Source: Streptomyces rhizosphaerihabitans (GTDB lineage: Bacteria > Actinomycetota > Actinomycetes > Streptomycetales > Streptomycetaceae). From it: a DNA stretch of 64,000 bases. How positions within the stretch are numbered: the stretch's first letter is position 1; each line of letters starts with the position of its first letter. The notes under the pieces are model-generated. The model saw only the letters and a program-made list of their open reading frames with translations, ran no database searches and was not told the DNA's origin. The DNA is taken from contig NZ_JAODTZ010000013.1 in the NCBI RefSeq assembly GCF_025399795.1, positions 62,001-126,000 on the forward strand. Reading direction: 5' to 3'. This document shows positions 8,923 to 19,292 of this stretch, piece by piece. The translations under genes were made by a program, and so were the position numbers.

Positions 8923-9528
8923 CTAGCGGGCCATGATGAGGCTCATCGCCTCGTTGCGCGTCGCGGCGTCGCGCAGCTGTCCGCGCACCGCCGACGTGAT
9001 GGTCTTCGCGCCCGGCTTACGGATACCGCGCATGGACATGCACATGTGCTCGCACTCGACGACCACGATCACACCGCGCGGCTCCAGGATCTCCATCAGG
9101 GAGTCGGCGATCTGCGTCGTCAACCGCTCCTGCACCTGCGGACGCCGGGCGTAGACGTCGACGAGGCGGGCCAGCTTGGACAAGCCGGTGATCTTGCCGC
9201 TGGTGGCGGGGATGTAGCCGACGTGCGCGACACCCCTGAACGGGACCAGGTGATGTTCACACGTACTGAACACCTCGATGTCCTTCACCAGGACCATCTC
9301 GTCGTGGCCCAGGTCGAACGTCGTCGTCAGCACGTCCTCCGGTTCCTGCCACAGGCCCGCGAATATCTCCTTGTACGCCCGCGCCACCCGCCCCGGTGTC
9401 TCCCTCAGTCCCTCACGGTCAGGGTCCTCGCCGACCGCGATCAGGAGCTCTCGTACGGCGTTCTCGGCACGCTTCTCGTCGAACTCGCCGATCACGCCCT
9501 CGCCGTCCAGCGTCACGGGGTCGGTCAT
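8923..9528 (-). CDS. folE: GTP cyclohydrolase I
   Basis: Converts GTP to 7,8-dihydroneopterin triphosphate, the first step of folate synthesis. 201 residues from the ATG at 9528, which has GAGGA upstream. Signatures: [12 protein letters not shown], the zinc-binding [35 protein letters not shown] and [15 protein letters not shown], which supplies the further cysteine ligand. A longer reading frame to 9840 crosses the ftsH terminator and is not credible. It lies tail-to-tail with the folP-folK run, so the full dihydropteroate branch is local. Confidence 0.96.
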   Translation of the reverse strand: MTDPVTLDGEGVIGEFDEKRAENAVRELLIAVGEDPDREGLRETPGRVARAYKEIFAGLWQEPEDVLTTTFDLGHDEMVLVKDIEVFSTCEHHLVPFRGVAHVGYIPATSGKITGLSKLARLVDVYARRPQVQERLTTQIADSLMEILEPRGVIVVVECEHMCMSMRGIRKPGAKTITSAVRGQLRDAATRNEAMSLIMAR

Positions 9529-9594
9529 CTGGTCCTCGTTCCTGTGGATCCTTGTGCGTGCCTCGACGCGTCCAGAAGGTGCGGGCACACGAAA

Positions 9595-9634
9595 ATGCCG
9601 CGCCCCCCAGGCTAGAACCTGGGGGGCACGGCAT
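9595..9634 (-). terminator. Rho-independent terminator of ftsH
   Basis: A 17-bp stem (9595-9611 with 9618-9634, one mismatch) around a 6-nt loop is followed on the minus strand by TTTT. It lies between the ftsH stop and the folE start, so folE should have its own promoter in 9529-9594. Confidence 0.85.
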
Positions 9635-9674
9635 CCATTCCGGGCCTGATGAGGCCGCCCGGAGCCGAGTGATA

Positions 9675-11738
9675 TCAGCTCTCGGTGCGATCCTCCGGGG
9701 CCGCCTCCGTCGCCGGGACGGACTCCGTCGCGGTGGCGATGGCCGCCGCCGAGCCGTTCGCCCCGTTCGTCAGTGACAGCTCCTTGGGGGAGAGCACCGG
9801 CGGGCGGGTGGACGGCGTGCGACGGGAGGAGCCGGTCCACGCGGGGCGGGCCGGGCGCTTGACGATGGGAGCGAAGACCTCGGCGATCTGCTCCTTGCTC
9901 AGCGTCTCCTTCTCCAGCAGCTGGAGCACCAGCGCGTCGAGTACGTCGCGGTTCTCGACCAGGATTTCCCAGGCCTCGTTATGCGCGTTCTCGATGAGCT
10001 TCTTGACCTCTTCGTCGACGAGCGCGGCGACCTCTTCCGAGTAGTCGCGCGGGTGCGACATCTCCCGGCCCAGGAAGGGCTCGGTGTTGTCGCCGCCGAA
10101 CTTGATCGCGCCGAGACGCTCGGTCATGCCGTACTGCGTGACCATCGCGCGAGCGGTGGCCGTGGCCTTCTCGATGTCGTTCGCGGCGCCGGTGGTCGGG
10201 TCGTGGAAGACGAGCTCCTCGGCCGCGCGGCCGCCCAGCATGTACGCGAGCTGGTCCAGCATCTCGTTGCGCGTCGTGGAGTACCTGTCCTCATCCGGCA
10301 GGACCATCGTGTAGCCGAGAGCACGGCCTCGCGAGAGGATCGTGATCTTGTGGACCGGGTCGGAGTTCGGAGAAGCCGCCGCGACCAGGGCGTGGCCGCC
10401 CTCGTGGTACGCGGTGATCTTCTTCTCCTTGTCCGACATGATCCGGGTCCGCTTCTGCGGGCCCGCGACCACACGGTCGATCGCCTCGTCCAGCATGGAG
10501 TTGTCGATCAGCTTCTGGTTGCTGCGCGCGGTGAGCAGCGCCGCCTCGTTCAGCACGTTCGCCAGGTCTGCGCCCGTGAAGCCGGGGGTCCGACGCGACA
10601 CCGCGGACAGGTCGACGTCCTGAGCGACCGGCTTGCCCTTCTGGTGAACCTTGAGGATCTCCAGACGGCCCTGCATGTCCGGGCGGTCGACCGCGATCTG
10701 GCGGTCGAAGCGGCCGGGGCGCAGGAGGGCCGGGTCGAGGATGTCGGGCCGGTTCGTGGCGGCGATCAGGATGACGCCGCCCTTCACGTCGAAGCCGTCC
10801 ATCTCGACGAGCAGCTGGTTGAGGGTCTGCTCGCGCTCGTCGTGACCACCGCCGAGGCCGGCGCCGCGGTGGCGGCCGACCGCGTCGATCTCGTCGACGA
10901 AGACGATCGCCGGAGCGTTCGCCTTGGCCTGCTCGAACAGGTCACGGACTCGGGAGGCACCGACACCGACGAACATCTCGACGAAGTCGGAACCCGAGAT
11001 CGAGTAGAACGGAACGCCCGCTTCGCCCGCGACGGCGCGCGCGAGGAGCGTCTTGCCCGTACCAGGAGGGCCGTACAGCAGGACGCCCTTGGGGATCTTC
11101 GCGCCGACGGCCTGGAACTTCGCCGGCTCCTGGAGGAACTCCTTGATCTCGTGGAGCTCTTCGACGGCCTCGTCCGAGCCCGCGACGTCCGCGAACGTCG
11201 TCTTCGGGGTGTCCTTGGTGATGAGCTTCGCCTTGGACTTCCCGAAGTTCATGACCCGGGAGCCGCCACCCTGCATCTGGTTCATCAGGAACAGGAAGAC
11301 GACGACGATGAGGACGAAGGGAAGCAGGGAAAGCAGGATGCCCACGAAGGGGTTCTGCTTGGACGGCGAGACCGTGTAGCCGTCCGGGATCTGCTTGTTC
11401 TGGTACTTGTCCTGCAGTGTGTTGGCCAGGGCCACGCCCTGGTCGCCGATGTAGCTCGCCTGGATCTTCGAGCTGCCGTCAACCTTCTCGCCGTCCTTCA
11501 GCGAGACTTTGATGACCTGCTCGTCGCCAGTGGTGATCTTGGCTGACTGGGCCTTGTTGTCGTTGATCGCCCGGACGACCTGACCGGTGTCCACCGTCTT
11601 GTAGCCGCCGGACGAACCGACGACCTGCATCAACACGACCACGGCAAGGACGGCCAGCACGATCCACATGACCGGCCCACGGAAGTATCGCTTCACGTCC
11701 ATCCATACGGAGCGGTGTCGCCCCGTCCCTCCTGCCAT
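9675..11738 (-). CDS. ftsH: ATP-dependent zinc metalloprotease FtsH
   Basis: Membrane AAA protease that degrades misfolded membrane proteins and regulators. 687 residues. There are two membrane helices (about 21-40 and 131-152) with a small extracytoplasmic domain between them. Walker A GPPGTGKT is at 223-230 and Walker B FVDEIDA at 280-286. The second region of homology is present, with the arginines of [10 protein letters not shown]. The zinc site HEGGH is at 445-449. The start is uncertain. The ATG at 11738 has TATCAA 7 nt upstream and fits a leaderless mRNA. An internal ATG at 11702 gives [10 protein letters not shown]. The C-terminal 60 residues are disordered. It follows hpt on the same strand. 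Confidence 0.95.
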   Translation of the reverse strand: MAGGTGRHRSVWMDVKRYFRGPVMWIVLAVLAVVVLMQVVGSSGGYKTVDTGQVVRAINDNKAQSAKITTGDEQVIKVSLKDGEKVDGSSKIQASYIGDQGVALANTLQDKYQNKQIPDGYTVSPSKQNPFVGILLSLLPFVLIVVVFLFLMNQMQGGGSRVMNFGKSKAKLITKDTPKTTFADVAGSDEAVEELHEIKEFLQEPAKFQAVGAKIPKGVLLYGPPGTGKTLLARAVAGEAGVPFYSISGSDFVEMFVGVGASRVRDLFEQAKANAPAIVFVDEIDAVGRHRGAGLGGGHDEREQTLNQLLVEMDGFDVKGGVILIAATNRPDILDPALLRPGRFDRQIAVDRPDMQGRLEILKVHQKGKPVAQDVDLSAVSRRTPGFTGADLANVLNEAALLTARSNQKLIDNSMLDEAIDRVVAGPQKRTRIMSDKEKKITAYHEGGHALVAAASPNSDPVHKITILSRGRALGYTMVLPDEDRYSTTRNEMLDQLAYMLGGRAAEELVFHDPTTGAANDIEKATATARAMVTQYGMTERLGAIKFGGDNTEPFLGREMSHPRDYSEEVAALVDEEVKKLIENAHNEAWEILVENRDVLDALVLQLLEKETLSKEQIAEVFAPIVKRPARPAWTGSSRRTPSTRPPVLSPKELSLTNGANGSAAAIATATESVPATEAAPEDRTES

Positions 11739-11901
11739 AGTGAGTTTGATAAAGACTGTTCTTCGGACGGTACCCCAGCATTGTCACCCGAAGCCGCAGG
11801 GGACTGCTGGCAATCCTGCCCACGCATGCTCCAACGGCGCGAAACCCGCTGGGGTTCCCGAACGCCCTACGAGGACTGAGCCGCCCTCAGGAAGAGTGCG
11901 C

Positions 11902-12465
11902 TCAGCCGCCGTAGACGTGAGGCGCGAGCGTACCGACGAACGGGAGGTTCCGGTACTTCTCGGCGTAGTCCAGGCCGTACCCGATGACGAACTCGTTCGG
12001 GATGTCGAAGCCGACCCACTCCACGTCGATCGCGACCTTGGCCGCGTCCGGCTTGCGCAGTAGCGTGCACACCTTGAGCGAGGCGGGCTCGCGGGAGCCG
12101 AGGTTGGAGATCAGCCAGGACAGGGTCAGCCCGGAGTCGATGATGTCCTCGACGATGAGGACGTGCTTGCCCTTGATGTCGGTGTCGAGGTCCTTGAGGA
12201 TCCGCACCACGCCGGAGGACTGGGTGCCCGCGCCGTACGACGACACGGCCATCCAGTCCATGGTGACGGGGGTGGACAGCGCACGCGCGAGGTCCGCCAT
12301 GACCATCACGGCGCCCTTGAGCACTCCGACGATCAGCAGGTCCTTGCCCGCGTACTCCGCGTCGATCTTCGCGGCCAGCTCAACCAGCTTCGCGTCGATC
12401 TCTTCCTTGGTGATGAGCACCGACTTGAGGTCGGTGCCCATGTCTTTCGCGTCCACCCGCATCAC
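11902..12465 (-). CDS. hpt: Hypoxanthine phosphoribosyltransferase
   Basis: Purine salvage enzyme that makes IMP or GMP from the base and PRPP. 187 residues of the HPRT/Gpt fold. Evidence: [16 protein letters not shown], the flexible-loop segment [11 protein letters not shown], the PRPP motif [14 protein letters not shown], and the base-binding [23 protein letters not shown]. The GTG at 12465 precedes an ATG at 12462, and an internal ATG giving MGTDLKS is also possible. It sits between tilS and ftsH, the order also known from Bacillus and many actinobacteria. Confidence 0.94.
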   Translation of the reverse strand: MMRVDAKDMGTDLKSVLITKEEIDAKLVELAAKIDAEYAGKDLLIVGVLKGAVMVMADLARALSTPVTMDWMAVSSYGAGTQSSGVVRILKDLDTDIKGKHVLIVEDIIDSGLTLSWLISNLGSREPASLKVCTLLRKPDAAKVAIDVEWVGFDIPNEFVIGYGLDYAEKYRNLPFVGTLAPHVYGG

Positions 12466-12630
12466 TTTCGGTCGTCCGTCCCACTTTTTTGGGCTCGTTC
12501 ACCTTCAGGGCGCCCGTGTCACTGGCGGCGGTCCCCTTACGGCTCACCCGCGCGGCCGCTCGGACCGCCCGTGACCCGACTGAAGGGGTCTCGGGGAGCC
12601 GCGCGAGCGGCCCCGGTGCAGGGTCCGGTT

Positions 12631-13794
12631 TCAGCCTTGCCGAATCACCAGTCTGCCACCCTGGCGCTGAGCGACGACTTTGCCCGGGAGATTGATGGCC
12701 CCCTGACCGCGCCATCCGGTGATCAGCCGGTCGATTTCCTCGATGTGGCGGGCGAACAGCGAACCGGCCGGAGCGCCCGCCTCGATGGCCGCGCGGCGCA
12801 GGATCCGGCGGCGTACGGCGGGCGGGAGGACGTAGAGCTTGGCGCACTCCAGGAGGCCGGCCGCGTCGCGTACGGACGCCTCCGCCTGGCTGGCCCAAGC
12901 GTCGAGGGCGTCGGCATCGTCCCGGGAGAGCTGGGCCGTCCGGGCGAGCGCCTCGACGACTCCTTTGCCGAGTGCCTTCTCCAGTGCGGGGAGGCCCTCG
13001 TGGCGGAGCCGGGAGCGGGTGTAGGCCGGATCGGCGTTGTGCGGGTCGTCCCAGACGGGCAGCGACTGGACCATGCACGCCTTGCGGGCGGTCTGCCGGT
13101 CCAGGTGCAGGAAGGGGCGGCGGTAACGGCCGTCGGCCCCCGAGACCGCGGCCATTCCGGACAGCGAGCGGATGCCGGAGCCGCGGGCGAGGCCGAGCAG
13201 GACCGTCTCTGCCTGATCGTCGCGGGTGTGGCCGAGGAGGATCGCGGAGGCGCCGTGGCGCTCGGCGGCACAGTCCAGGGCGGCGTACCGGGCGTCGCGG
13301 GCGGCGGCCTCGGGGCCTCCGTCGCGGCCGACGGTGACGGCGATGGACTCGGCCGGGGCGAGCCCCAGCTCGGTGAGGCGCAGCACGACTTCGTCGGCGC
13401 GCAGGTCGGAGCCGGGCTGCAGACCGTGGTCGACGGTGATGCCACCGGCGCGGATGCCGAGTTTGGGGGCTTCGAAGGCGAGGGCCGAGGCGAGCGCCAT
13501 GGAGTCGGCGCCGCCGGAGCAGGCGACGAGTACGACCGGCGTCGGGGACCCGTCCTCGCCCGGTCGGGGCCGGGAGCTCGCGGGGGGCTGGTCGTGCGGG
13601 ACCCGTGCGGGCGCCGTCATGCTGCGCCGTGTTCCGGGGGCGGGGACGCGCTCCGCGTCGGGCGCGCAGGGGCGCGCGGCACCGCGTGCGGGCGTACGCC
13701 GGGTGTCGGGGGTGGGCGGTTGCTCAGTGAGGATGTCGTGGAGTACGCGGCGGACCGCCAGGCGTATCGCCGCGACCGCAGGATGGGGACCCAT
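12631..13794 (-). CDS. tilS: tRNA(Ile)-lysidine synthase
   Basis: Modifies C34 of the CAU-anticodon tRNA-Ile to lysidine, so that it reads AUA. 387 residues. The PP-loop ATPase motif SGGADS is at about 93-98. Downstream motifs [21 protein letters not shown] and [15 protein letters not shown] are typical. Unusually, about 60 proline- and arginine-rich residues sit between an N-terminal helix ([16 protein letters not shown]) and the catalytic core, so the true N-terminus may be shorter. It precedes hpt and ftsH on the same strand. Confidence 0.92.
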   Translation of the reverse strand: MGPHPAVAAIRLAVRRVLHDILTEQPPTPDTRRTPARGAARPCAPDAERVPAPGTRRSMTAPARVPHDQPPASSRPRPGEDGSPTPVVLVACSGGADSMALASALAFEAPKLGIRAGGITVDHGLQPGSDLRADEVVLRLTELGLAPAESIAVTVGRDGGPEAAARDARYAALDCAAERHGASAILLGHTRDDQAETVLLGLARGSGIRSLSGMAAVSGADGRYRRPFLHLDRQTARKACMVQSLPVWDDPHNADPAYTRSRLRHEGLPALEKALGKGVVEALARTAQLSRDDADALDAWASQAEASVRDAAGLLECAKLYVLPPAVRRRILRRAAIEAGAPAGSLFARHIEEIDRLITGWRGQGAINLPGKVVAQRQGGRLVIRQG

Positions 13795-13986
13795 GTCCGG
13801 TTCCCTTCATGAAGTTTTCGGGGGGTTAGCCCGGGATCGGTCACTCAGAGTGTGACGATGGTGACAGAACCGGGGCGTTCCCCGAGCATTGCACGCCTAC
13901 CCGTGCTCCACGGTCCCTCGGACGGGTGACACGAGGGGCGTTTGCCTGCCATCGGCCGGATTCGTTTCACGACCGTCCCGCAGGGT

Positions 13987-15135
13987 TCACGACTCCGCCT
14001 TGCGGTGCACCCGCGCGACCCAGTCCGCCGGTTTGGCGATCTCCGCCTTGGTCGGGAGGGTGTTCGGGGAAGTCCACACACGGTTGAAGCCGTCCATGCC
14101 GACCTCACCGACGACCGCCCGTACGAACCGCTCGCCGTCCTTGTACTGCTTGAGCTTGGCGTCCAGGCCGAGCAGTTTGCGCAGGGCCAGGTCGAGGCGG
14201 GAGGCGCCCTTGGCGCGGCGCTGCTGGAATTTCTCGCGGATCTCGGCGACGGAGGGGACCACGGCGGGCCCCACGCCGTCCATCACGAAATCGGCGTGTC
14301 CCTCCAGGAGGGACATCACGGCGGTGAGACGACCGAGGATCTCGCGCTGGGCGGGCGTCTGCACGATTTCCACGAGGGAACGTCCGCCGTCGTCCTCCTC
14401 GGTGTCGGGGCGGGAGCCGGAGAGCGACTGGGCGGCCTCCCTGATGCGTTCCAGGACGGTCATGGGGTCGACCTCGGTCTCCCCCAAGAACGACTGGATT
14501 TCGCCCTCCAGGTGGTCGCGCAGCCAGGGCACGGCCGTGAACTGGGTGCGGTGGGTCTCCTCGTGGAGGCACACCCACAGGCGGAAGTCGTGGGGCTGGA
14601 CGTCGAGTTCGCGCTCCACGTGCACGATGTTCGGGGCGACCAGCAGGAGCCTGCCGCCGCCGTTTCCGGAGCCGGTGGGCGCCCCGGCGGGCAGGTCCCT
14701 GGTCGCGGGCGCGAACGTCTCGTACTGCCCGAGGACCCTCGACGACAGGAACGACAGCAGCATGCCCAGTTCGACGCCGGTGACCTTGCCGCCGACGGCG
14801 CCGAGGACGGCTCCGCCCGCGGTGTTCCCGCGCCGTTCCTGCATCTTGTCCAGAAGGGGCTTGAGGATCTCCCGGAACCCCGCGACGTTCGCCCGGACCC
14901 AGCCGGGGCGGTCGACGACGAGGACGGGGGTGTCGTGGACGACGTCGTCACCCATACGAGTAAAGCCCCGGACGTGCTCCTCCGAGGCCTTCGCGTGTCG
15001 GCGCAGCTCCGCGACGATGGCCCTGGCCTCGTCGCGGCTCACCTCGGGGCCCGGCCGCACGAGCCGGGTCGCGGTCGCCACCGCGAGATTCCAGTCGACC
15101 ATCCCAGTAGATGCAGCACCACCGATGCTCGTCAT
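13987..15135 (-). CDS. DUF2342 zinc-dependent metalloprotease-like protein
   Basis: 382 residues of an actinobacterial family sometimes named coenzyme F420 biosynthesis-associated. The zinc-binding motif is HEETH in RLWVCLHEETHRTQF, followed by the conserved helix segment LLEGHADFVMDGVG. The N-terminus (VDWNLAVATATRLVRPGPEVS) is family-typical. The substrate is unknown, and a direct F420 role is not shown by anything here. It lies between dacB and tilS on the same strand. The ATG at 15135 is preceded by a plausible intergenic region of 142 bp. Confidence 0.88.
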   Translation of the reverse strand: MTSIGGAASTGMVDWNLAVATATRLVRPGPEVSRDEARAIVAELRRHAKASEEHVRGFTRMGDDVVHDTPVLVVDRPGWVRANVAGFREILKPLLDKMQERRGNTAGGAVLGAVGGKVTGVELGMLLSFLSSRVLGQYETFAPATRDLPAGAPTGSGNGGGRLLLVAPNIVHVERELDVQPHDFRLWVCLHEETHRTQFTAVPWLRDHLEGEIQSFLGETEVDPMTVLERIREAAQSLSGSRPDTEEDDGGRSLVEIVQTPAQREILGRLTAVMSLLEGHADFVMDGVGPAVVPSVAEIREKFQQRRAKGASRLDLALRKLLGLDAKLKQYKDGERFVRAVVGEVGMDGFNRVWTSPNTLPTKAEIAKPADWVARVHRKAES

Positions 15136-15277
15136 GCGTCAACCGTACGTGAGCGGGTCCGGCTGCGGTGAGAGGTACGGAGCCGGATGCGCCCCGATCG
15201 AGGGGCTGGTGGTGCTTCTGGTGTGCACGGGCCGGGCGGGGTCGGAGGTGTCCGTTCGGGGACGGCCAGGACAGGTC

Positions 15278-16834
15278 CTAGCGGCAGCCGCACGCCACCA
15301 GTGCCGTCGCCGTGTGGTCCAACGCGGCCCGCGCTTCCAGGGGGTTCGGGGGGTGGGCGGCGTCGGAGGTCAGGAAGGCGAAGGCCAGCAGACGGCCGTC
15401 CTTGTCGACGACCGTGCCGGCGAGGGTGTTGACGCCGGTCAGGGTGCCGGTCTTGGCGCGGACGACACCGGTGGCGGTGGGGGCGTCGGCGTAACGGGTG
15501 CTGAGGGTGCCGGTGAAGCCGGCGACGGGCAGGCCGGTGAGGACCGAACGGAGTTCGGGGTGGGCCGGGTCGCCGGCCTTGGCCAGCAGGGCGGTGAGCA
15601 GGTCGGCGGAGAGCTTGTCGGCGCGGTTGAGGCCGCTGCCGTCCGCGAACTGCGCCCCGGGCAGGGGGAGTCCGAGCTTCTTCAGCTGGGCGCGGATCGC
15701 CTTCGCGTCGCCGTCGAAGCTGGGTTCCTCGCCGGTGGCGAGGGCGACCTGGCGGGCCAGGGCCTCCGCGATGTCGTTGTCACTGTTGGTCAGCATCCGC
15801 TCGACCAGGGCGGACAGCGGCGGCGAGGAGACGGAGGCGAGGGCCTCGGAGCGGTTCGTCGCCTTCGAGGGGCCGGGTGCTGTCGTGGTGATGCCGTGGT
15901 CGTGGAGCAGGTCCGCGAACTTGCGCGCGGCGTCCGCCGCCGGGTCCAGGGCGCGTCCGGCCGGTCCGCCGGTAGTGTCGTCCAGTCGGCCCTCGTCGGC
16001 CATCAGGGCGGTGACCTTCGCGATGTTCTCGTTGACTCCGATGGGGTGGAGGCCGGGGCCGGAGTACAGCGAGGTGTCGTAGGAGAGCGTCACGTGGTTC
16101 ATGTGGCGGGCCTTCAGGGCGGCGGCCGTCTCCTCGGCGAGGGTGCTCAGGTCCGCCCAGCCGTCCGCGGGTTTGCGGGCGGTCAGCGTCGGGTCGCCGC
16201 CGCCGACGAGCACGACCTCCTTGGTGTCGGGCTCCAGGACCGTACGCGTCCGGATGCGGTGGTCGGGGCCCGGCGCCGTGAGGGCGGCGACCGCGGTGGC
16301 GATCTTCGTGGTGGAGGCCGGCGTCTGGACCTGGTCGGCACCCTTGCCGTAGAGCCGTGTGCCGGTCGCCACGTCGACCACGACGGCGGTGCGCACCGAG
16401 CCGAGGACGGGGTTGGCCAGCAGCGGGTCGAGGACGTTCGCGAGGGCCTTCCCGGCGGGGACGGGCACGGCACTCGCGGAGCCGCCGAGTCCGGCCAGCA
16501 CGGAGGCGGCGCTGGGGGCGGGCCGGGGTGACGTTCGGGGCGTACCGGATTTACGTGCGTGATCTGTGCCACCCTCGGGCGCCCGCGATGCGGCCCAGTC
16601 CCGCTCGGCCGTACGCTGGCCGGTGGAGTCCCAGGGACCGGCCACGGTCACCGCCCCGGCCGCCAGGGCCAGGCCCACGGTGGCCGCGACGGCTGTGAGC
16701 TGCGGTGTCGTCAACCGCACGGCACGCGGACGCACGGCTCGGGTGACCCGCGCCACATGCGGTTTCACCGTTCGCGCGACCCGCACCACATGCGGTCTCG
16801 CAGCCCGCCAAGCCCTCAGCTCTGGCACGACCAC
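15278..16834 (-). CDS. dacB: D-alanyl-D-alanine carboxypeptidase/endopeptidase (PBP4 type)
   Basis: Class C low-molecular-weight penicillin-binding protein that trims or opens peptidoglycan cross-links outside the cell. 518 residues. Active-site motifs: STTK, with the nucleophile at about Ser174, the SDN motif in MLTNSDNDIAEALA, and KTG in VRAKTGTLTGVNTLAG. A single membrane anchor (LTAVAATVGLALAAGAVTVA) follows an unusual basic N-terminus. In it a roughly ten-residue phrase resembling PHVARVTRAV recurs three times. It is divergent from ppa across 79 bp. Confidence 0.93.
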   Translation of the reverse strand: MVVPELRAWRAARPHVVRVARTVKPHVARVTRAVRPRAVRLTTPQLTAVAATVGLALAAGAVTVAGPWDSTGQRTAERDWAASRAPEGGTDHARKSGTPRTSPRPAPSAASVLAGLGGSASAVPVPAGKALANVLDPLLANPVLGSVRTAVVVDVATGTRLYGKGADQVQTPASTTKIATAVAALTAPGPDHRIRTRTVLEPDTKEVVLVGGGDPTLTARKPADGWADLSTLAEETAAALKARHMNHVTLSYDTSLYSGPGLHPIGVNENIAKVTALMADEGRLDDTTGGPAGRALDPAADAARKFADLLHDHGITTTAPGPSKATNRSEALASVSSPPLSALVERMLTNSDNDIAEALARQVALATGEEPSFDGDAKAIRAQLKKLGLPLPGAQFADGSGLNRADKLSADLLTALLAKAGDPAHPELRSVLTGLPVAGFTGTLSTRYADAPTATGVVRAKTGTLTGVNTLAGTVVDKDGRLLAFAFLTSDAAHPPNPLEARAALDHTATALVACGCR

Positions 16835-16913
16835 CAGCCCCTTTCGCGATCACCCACCTGCGTGAGGGACACTTAATCACCAGAACTATGTGCTGATCAT
16901 GGAGGAGCCACCG

Positions 16914-17405
16914 GTGGAGTTCGACGTCACGATCGAGATTCCGAAGGGTTCACGGAACAAGTACGAGGTGGACCACGAGACCGGTCGGATCCGTCTGGAC
17001 CGTCGACTCTTCACCTCGACCAGCTACCCGGCCGACTACGGCTTCGTCGAGAACACTCTCGGCGAGGACGGCGACCCGCTGGACGCCCTGGTCATCCTGG
17101 ACGAGCCGACCTTCCCGGGTTGCCTCATCCAGTGCCGCACGATCGGCATGTTCCGTATGACGGACGAGGCCGGCGGCGACGACAAGCTGCTGTGCGTCCC
17201 GGCGCACGACCCGCGTGTGGAGCACCTGCGCGACATCCACCACGTGTCGGAGTTCGACCGCCTGGAGATCCAGCACTTCTTCGAGGTCTACAAGGACCTG
17301 GAGCCCGGCAAGTCCGTCGAGGGCGCCGACTGGGTCGGCCGTACCGAGGCCGAGGCCGAGGTCGAGCGTTCCTACAAGCGCTTCAAGGACCAGGGCGGTC
17401 ACTGA
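16914..17405 (+). CDS. ppa: Inorganic pyrophosphatase, soluble family I
   Basis: Hydrolyses pyrophosphate released by biosynthesis. 163 residues, hexameric type. Metal and substrate motifs: [33 protein letters not shown] (signature D-x-D-P-x-D) and the C-terminal [13 protein letters not shown]. The GTG at 16914 is preceded by GGAGGAG six nt upstream, an excellent ribosome site. Upstream in-frame ATGs at 16890 and 16899 are therefore rejected. A strong terminator follows. Confidence 0.96.
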   Translation: MEFDVTIEIPKGSRNKYEVDHETGRIRLDRRLFTSTSYPADYGFVENTLGEDGDPLDALVILDEPTFPGCLIQCRTIGMFRMTDEAGGDDKLLCVPAHDPRVEHLRDIHHVSEFDRLEIQHFFEVYKDLEPGKSVEGADWVGRTEAEAEVERSYKRFKDQGGH

Positions 17406-17440
17406 CCTCCCCGCGGGCGGTCGATGACCTCCTCCGCTTC

Positions 17441-17484
17441 CGAACGGGCCGCGTGATCCCCATGGGGGTCGCGCGGCCCGTTCG
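17441..17484 (+). terminator. Terminator after ppa
   Basis: A perfect 13-bp stem, CGAACGGGCCGCG (17441-17453) with its complement at 17472-17484, encloses an 18-nt loop. The loop itself contains a CCCCATGGGGG palindrome. There is no long T run, as is common in Streptomyces. Confidence 0.85.
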
Positions 17485-17485
17485 T

Positions 17486-17519
17486 GCCTTCCGTACGCAT
17501 ACTGAGGCATACGGAAGGC
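17486..17519 (+). promoter_or_regulatory. Second hairpin, in the leader of the ThrE-type gene
   Basis: GCCTTCCGTA (17486-17495) pairs perfectly with TACGGAAGGC (17510-17519). It abuts the ppa terminator and lies 40 nt before the next gene. It could be a second terminator or a leader element. Nothing distinguishes the two. Confidence 0.4.
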
Positions 17520-17559
17520 AAGAAGGAGAACCACACAGACGCGAAAGGCGAGGCTGGAG

Positions 17560-19221
17560 TTGGTGGCGGACCCGGAAGCGGAAGACCGCAAGCCGCAGTC
17601 GGACGAGGCTAGGAGTGCATTCAGCTCGCCCGCCGGTGTGGCGGCGCCGGGGCCGGCGGCGGCCGACGAGGAATCGTCGACGACTTCGGAGTTCGCGCTG
17701 CCCAAGGGTCTCGACGCACCGCAGCAGGCCGGTCCTGAGCAGGAGGGCTCGGCGTTCAGCACGCCGCGCACCTACAGCGCCAAGCACGCCCCGCCCGCGT
17801 TCACCCCGGCGACCGGCATCCCCTTGGTCAGCCTGACCAAGGACGTGCCGTGGCAGGACCGGATGCGCACGATGCTGCGCATGCCGGTGACCGAGCGGCC
17901 CGCGCCCGAACCCGTGCACAAGGAGGACGAGTCGGGGCCCGCAGTCCCGCGCGTCCTCGACCTGACCCTGCGCATCGGCGAGCTGCTGCTCGCGGGCGGT
18001 GAGGGCGCCGAGGACGTTGAGACGGCGATGTTCGCGGTCTGCCGCTCCTACGGTCTTGACCGCTGCGAGCCGAACGTCACCTTCACCCTGCTGTCGATCT
18101 CGCACCAGCCGTCCCTGGTGGACGACCCGGTGACGGCGTCACGGACCGTGCGGCGCCGGGGCACCGACTACACACGCCTGGCGGCCGTCTACCGGCTCGT
18201 CGACGACCTGAGCGACCCGGAGACCGCGATCTCCCTGGAGGAGGCCTACGGGCGGCTCGCGGAGATCCGGCGCAACCGGCACCCGTATCCCGGCTGGGTA
18301 CTGACCGCCTCCGGCGGGCTGCTCGCCGGCGCCGCCTCCGTGCTCGTCGGCGGTGACGCGATCGTGTTCGTCGCCGCGGCACTCGGCGCGATGCTGGGCG
18401 ACCGGCTCGCGTGGCTGTGCGCGGGGCGTGGGCTGCCGGAGTTCTACCAGTTCACGGTGGCCGCGATGCCGCCGGCCGCGATAGGGGTCGCGCTCACGCT
18501 GGCGCATGTCGACGTGAACGCCTCCGCGGTGATCACCGGTGGGCTCTTCGCGCTGCTGCCGGGGCGGGCGCTCGTCGCGGGGGTGCAGGACGGGCTGACC
18601 GGCTTCTACATCACCGCGTCCGCGCGGCTGCTCGAAGTCATGTACTTCTTCGTGGGCATCGTCTCCGGCGTCCTGCTGGTGCTCTATTTCGGCGTGAAGC
18701 TGGGCACGCAGCTCAACCCGGACGCGGGGCTGAGCCTATCGGAGCGGCCGCTGATCCAGATCGCCGCGTCCATGCTGCTGTCGCTCACCTTCGCGATCCT
18801 GCTCCAGCAGGAACGATCCACCGTCCTCGCGGTGACCCTCAACGGAGGCGTGGCCTGGTCGGTGTACGGGGCGATGCACTACGCGGGCGGTATCTCGCCG
18901 GTGGCCTCCACGGCCGTCGCCGCGGGCCTGGTAGGTCTCTTCGGGCAACTGCTCTCGCGCTACCGGTTCGCTTCCGCGCTGCCGTACACGACGGCAGCGA
19001 TCGGGCCCCTGCTGCCCGGTTCGGCGACCTACTTCGGGCTGCTGTCCATCGCCCAGAACGAGGTCGACAAGGGCTTGGTGTCGCTCACCAAGGCCGCGGC
19101 CCTCGCGATGGCCATCGCGATCGGCGTGAACCTGGGTTCGGAGATCTCGCGGCTGTTCCTGCGCCTGCCCGGCGGCTCCGCCGGCGGGCGGCGGGCCGCC
19201 AAGCGGACGCGCGGGTTCTGA
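17560..19221 (+). CDS. Threonine/serine exporter family (ThrE/DUF1212-DUF3815)
   Basis: 553 residues, a secondary transporter of the ThrE type that exports threonine and serine in Corynebacterium. After a disordered N-terminus of about 125 residues comes the conserved soluble domain (RIGELLLAGGEGAEDVETAMF, TFTLLSISHQ), with about ten membrane helices after it. Conserved transporter segments include GDRLAWLC, FALLPGRALVAGVQDGLTGFY and LPGSATYFGLLSIAQNE. The start is TTG 17560 or GTG 17563, with AGGCGAGG about 7 nt upstream. Exact substrate unproven. Confidence 0.88.
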   Translation: MVADPEAEDRKPQSDEARSAFSSPAGVAAPGPAAADEESSTTSEFALPKGLDAPQQAGPEQEGSAFSTPRTYSAKHAPPAFTPATGIPLVSLTKDVPWQDRMRTMLRMPVTERPAPEPVHKEDESGPAVPRVLDLTLRIGELLLAGGEGAEDVETAMFAVCRSYGLDRCEPNVTFTLLSISHQPSLVDDPVTASRTVRRRGTDYTRLAAVYRLVDDLSDPETAISLEEAYGRLAEIRRNRHPYPGWVLTASGGLLAGAASVLVGGDAIVFVAAALGAMLGDRLAWLCAGRGLPEFYQFTVAAMPPAAIGVALTLAHVDVNASAVITGGLFALLPGRALVAGVQDGLTGFYITASARLLEVMYFFVGIVSGVLLVLYFGVKLGTQLNPDAGLSLSERPLIQIAASMLLSLTFAILLQQERSTVLAVTLNGGVAWSVYGAMHYAGGISPVASTAVAAGLVGLFGQLLSRYRFASALPYTTAAIGPLLPGSATYFGLLSIAQNEVDKGLVSLTKAAALAMAIAIGVNLGSEISRLFLRLPGGSAGGRRAAKRTRGF

Positions 19222-19292
19222 GGCCCGGTCCCAGGAGGACCGGGCCGCCGGAGGGCGGGGCGCGGAAGGCCGGGTCGCCGGAGGCCCGGTCC

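Noticed and set aside
9981..11546. 521-codon plus-strand open frame opposite ftsH
   Set aside because: It lies fully antisense to an unmistakable FtsH, has Arg/Asp/Val-rich composition typical of the complement of GC-rich codons, and no family resemblance.
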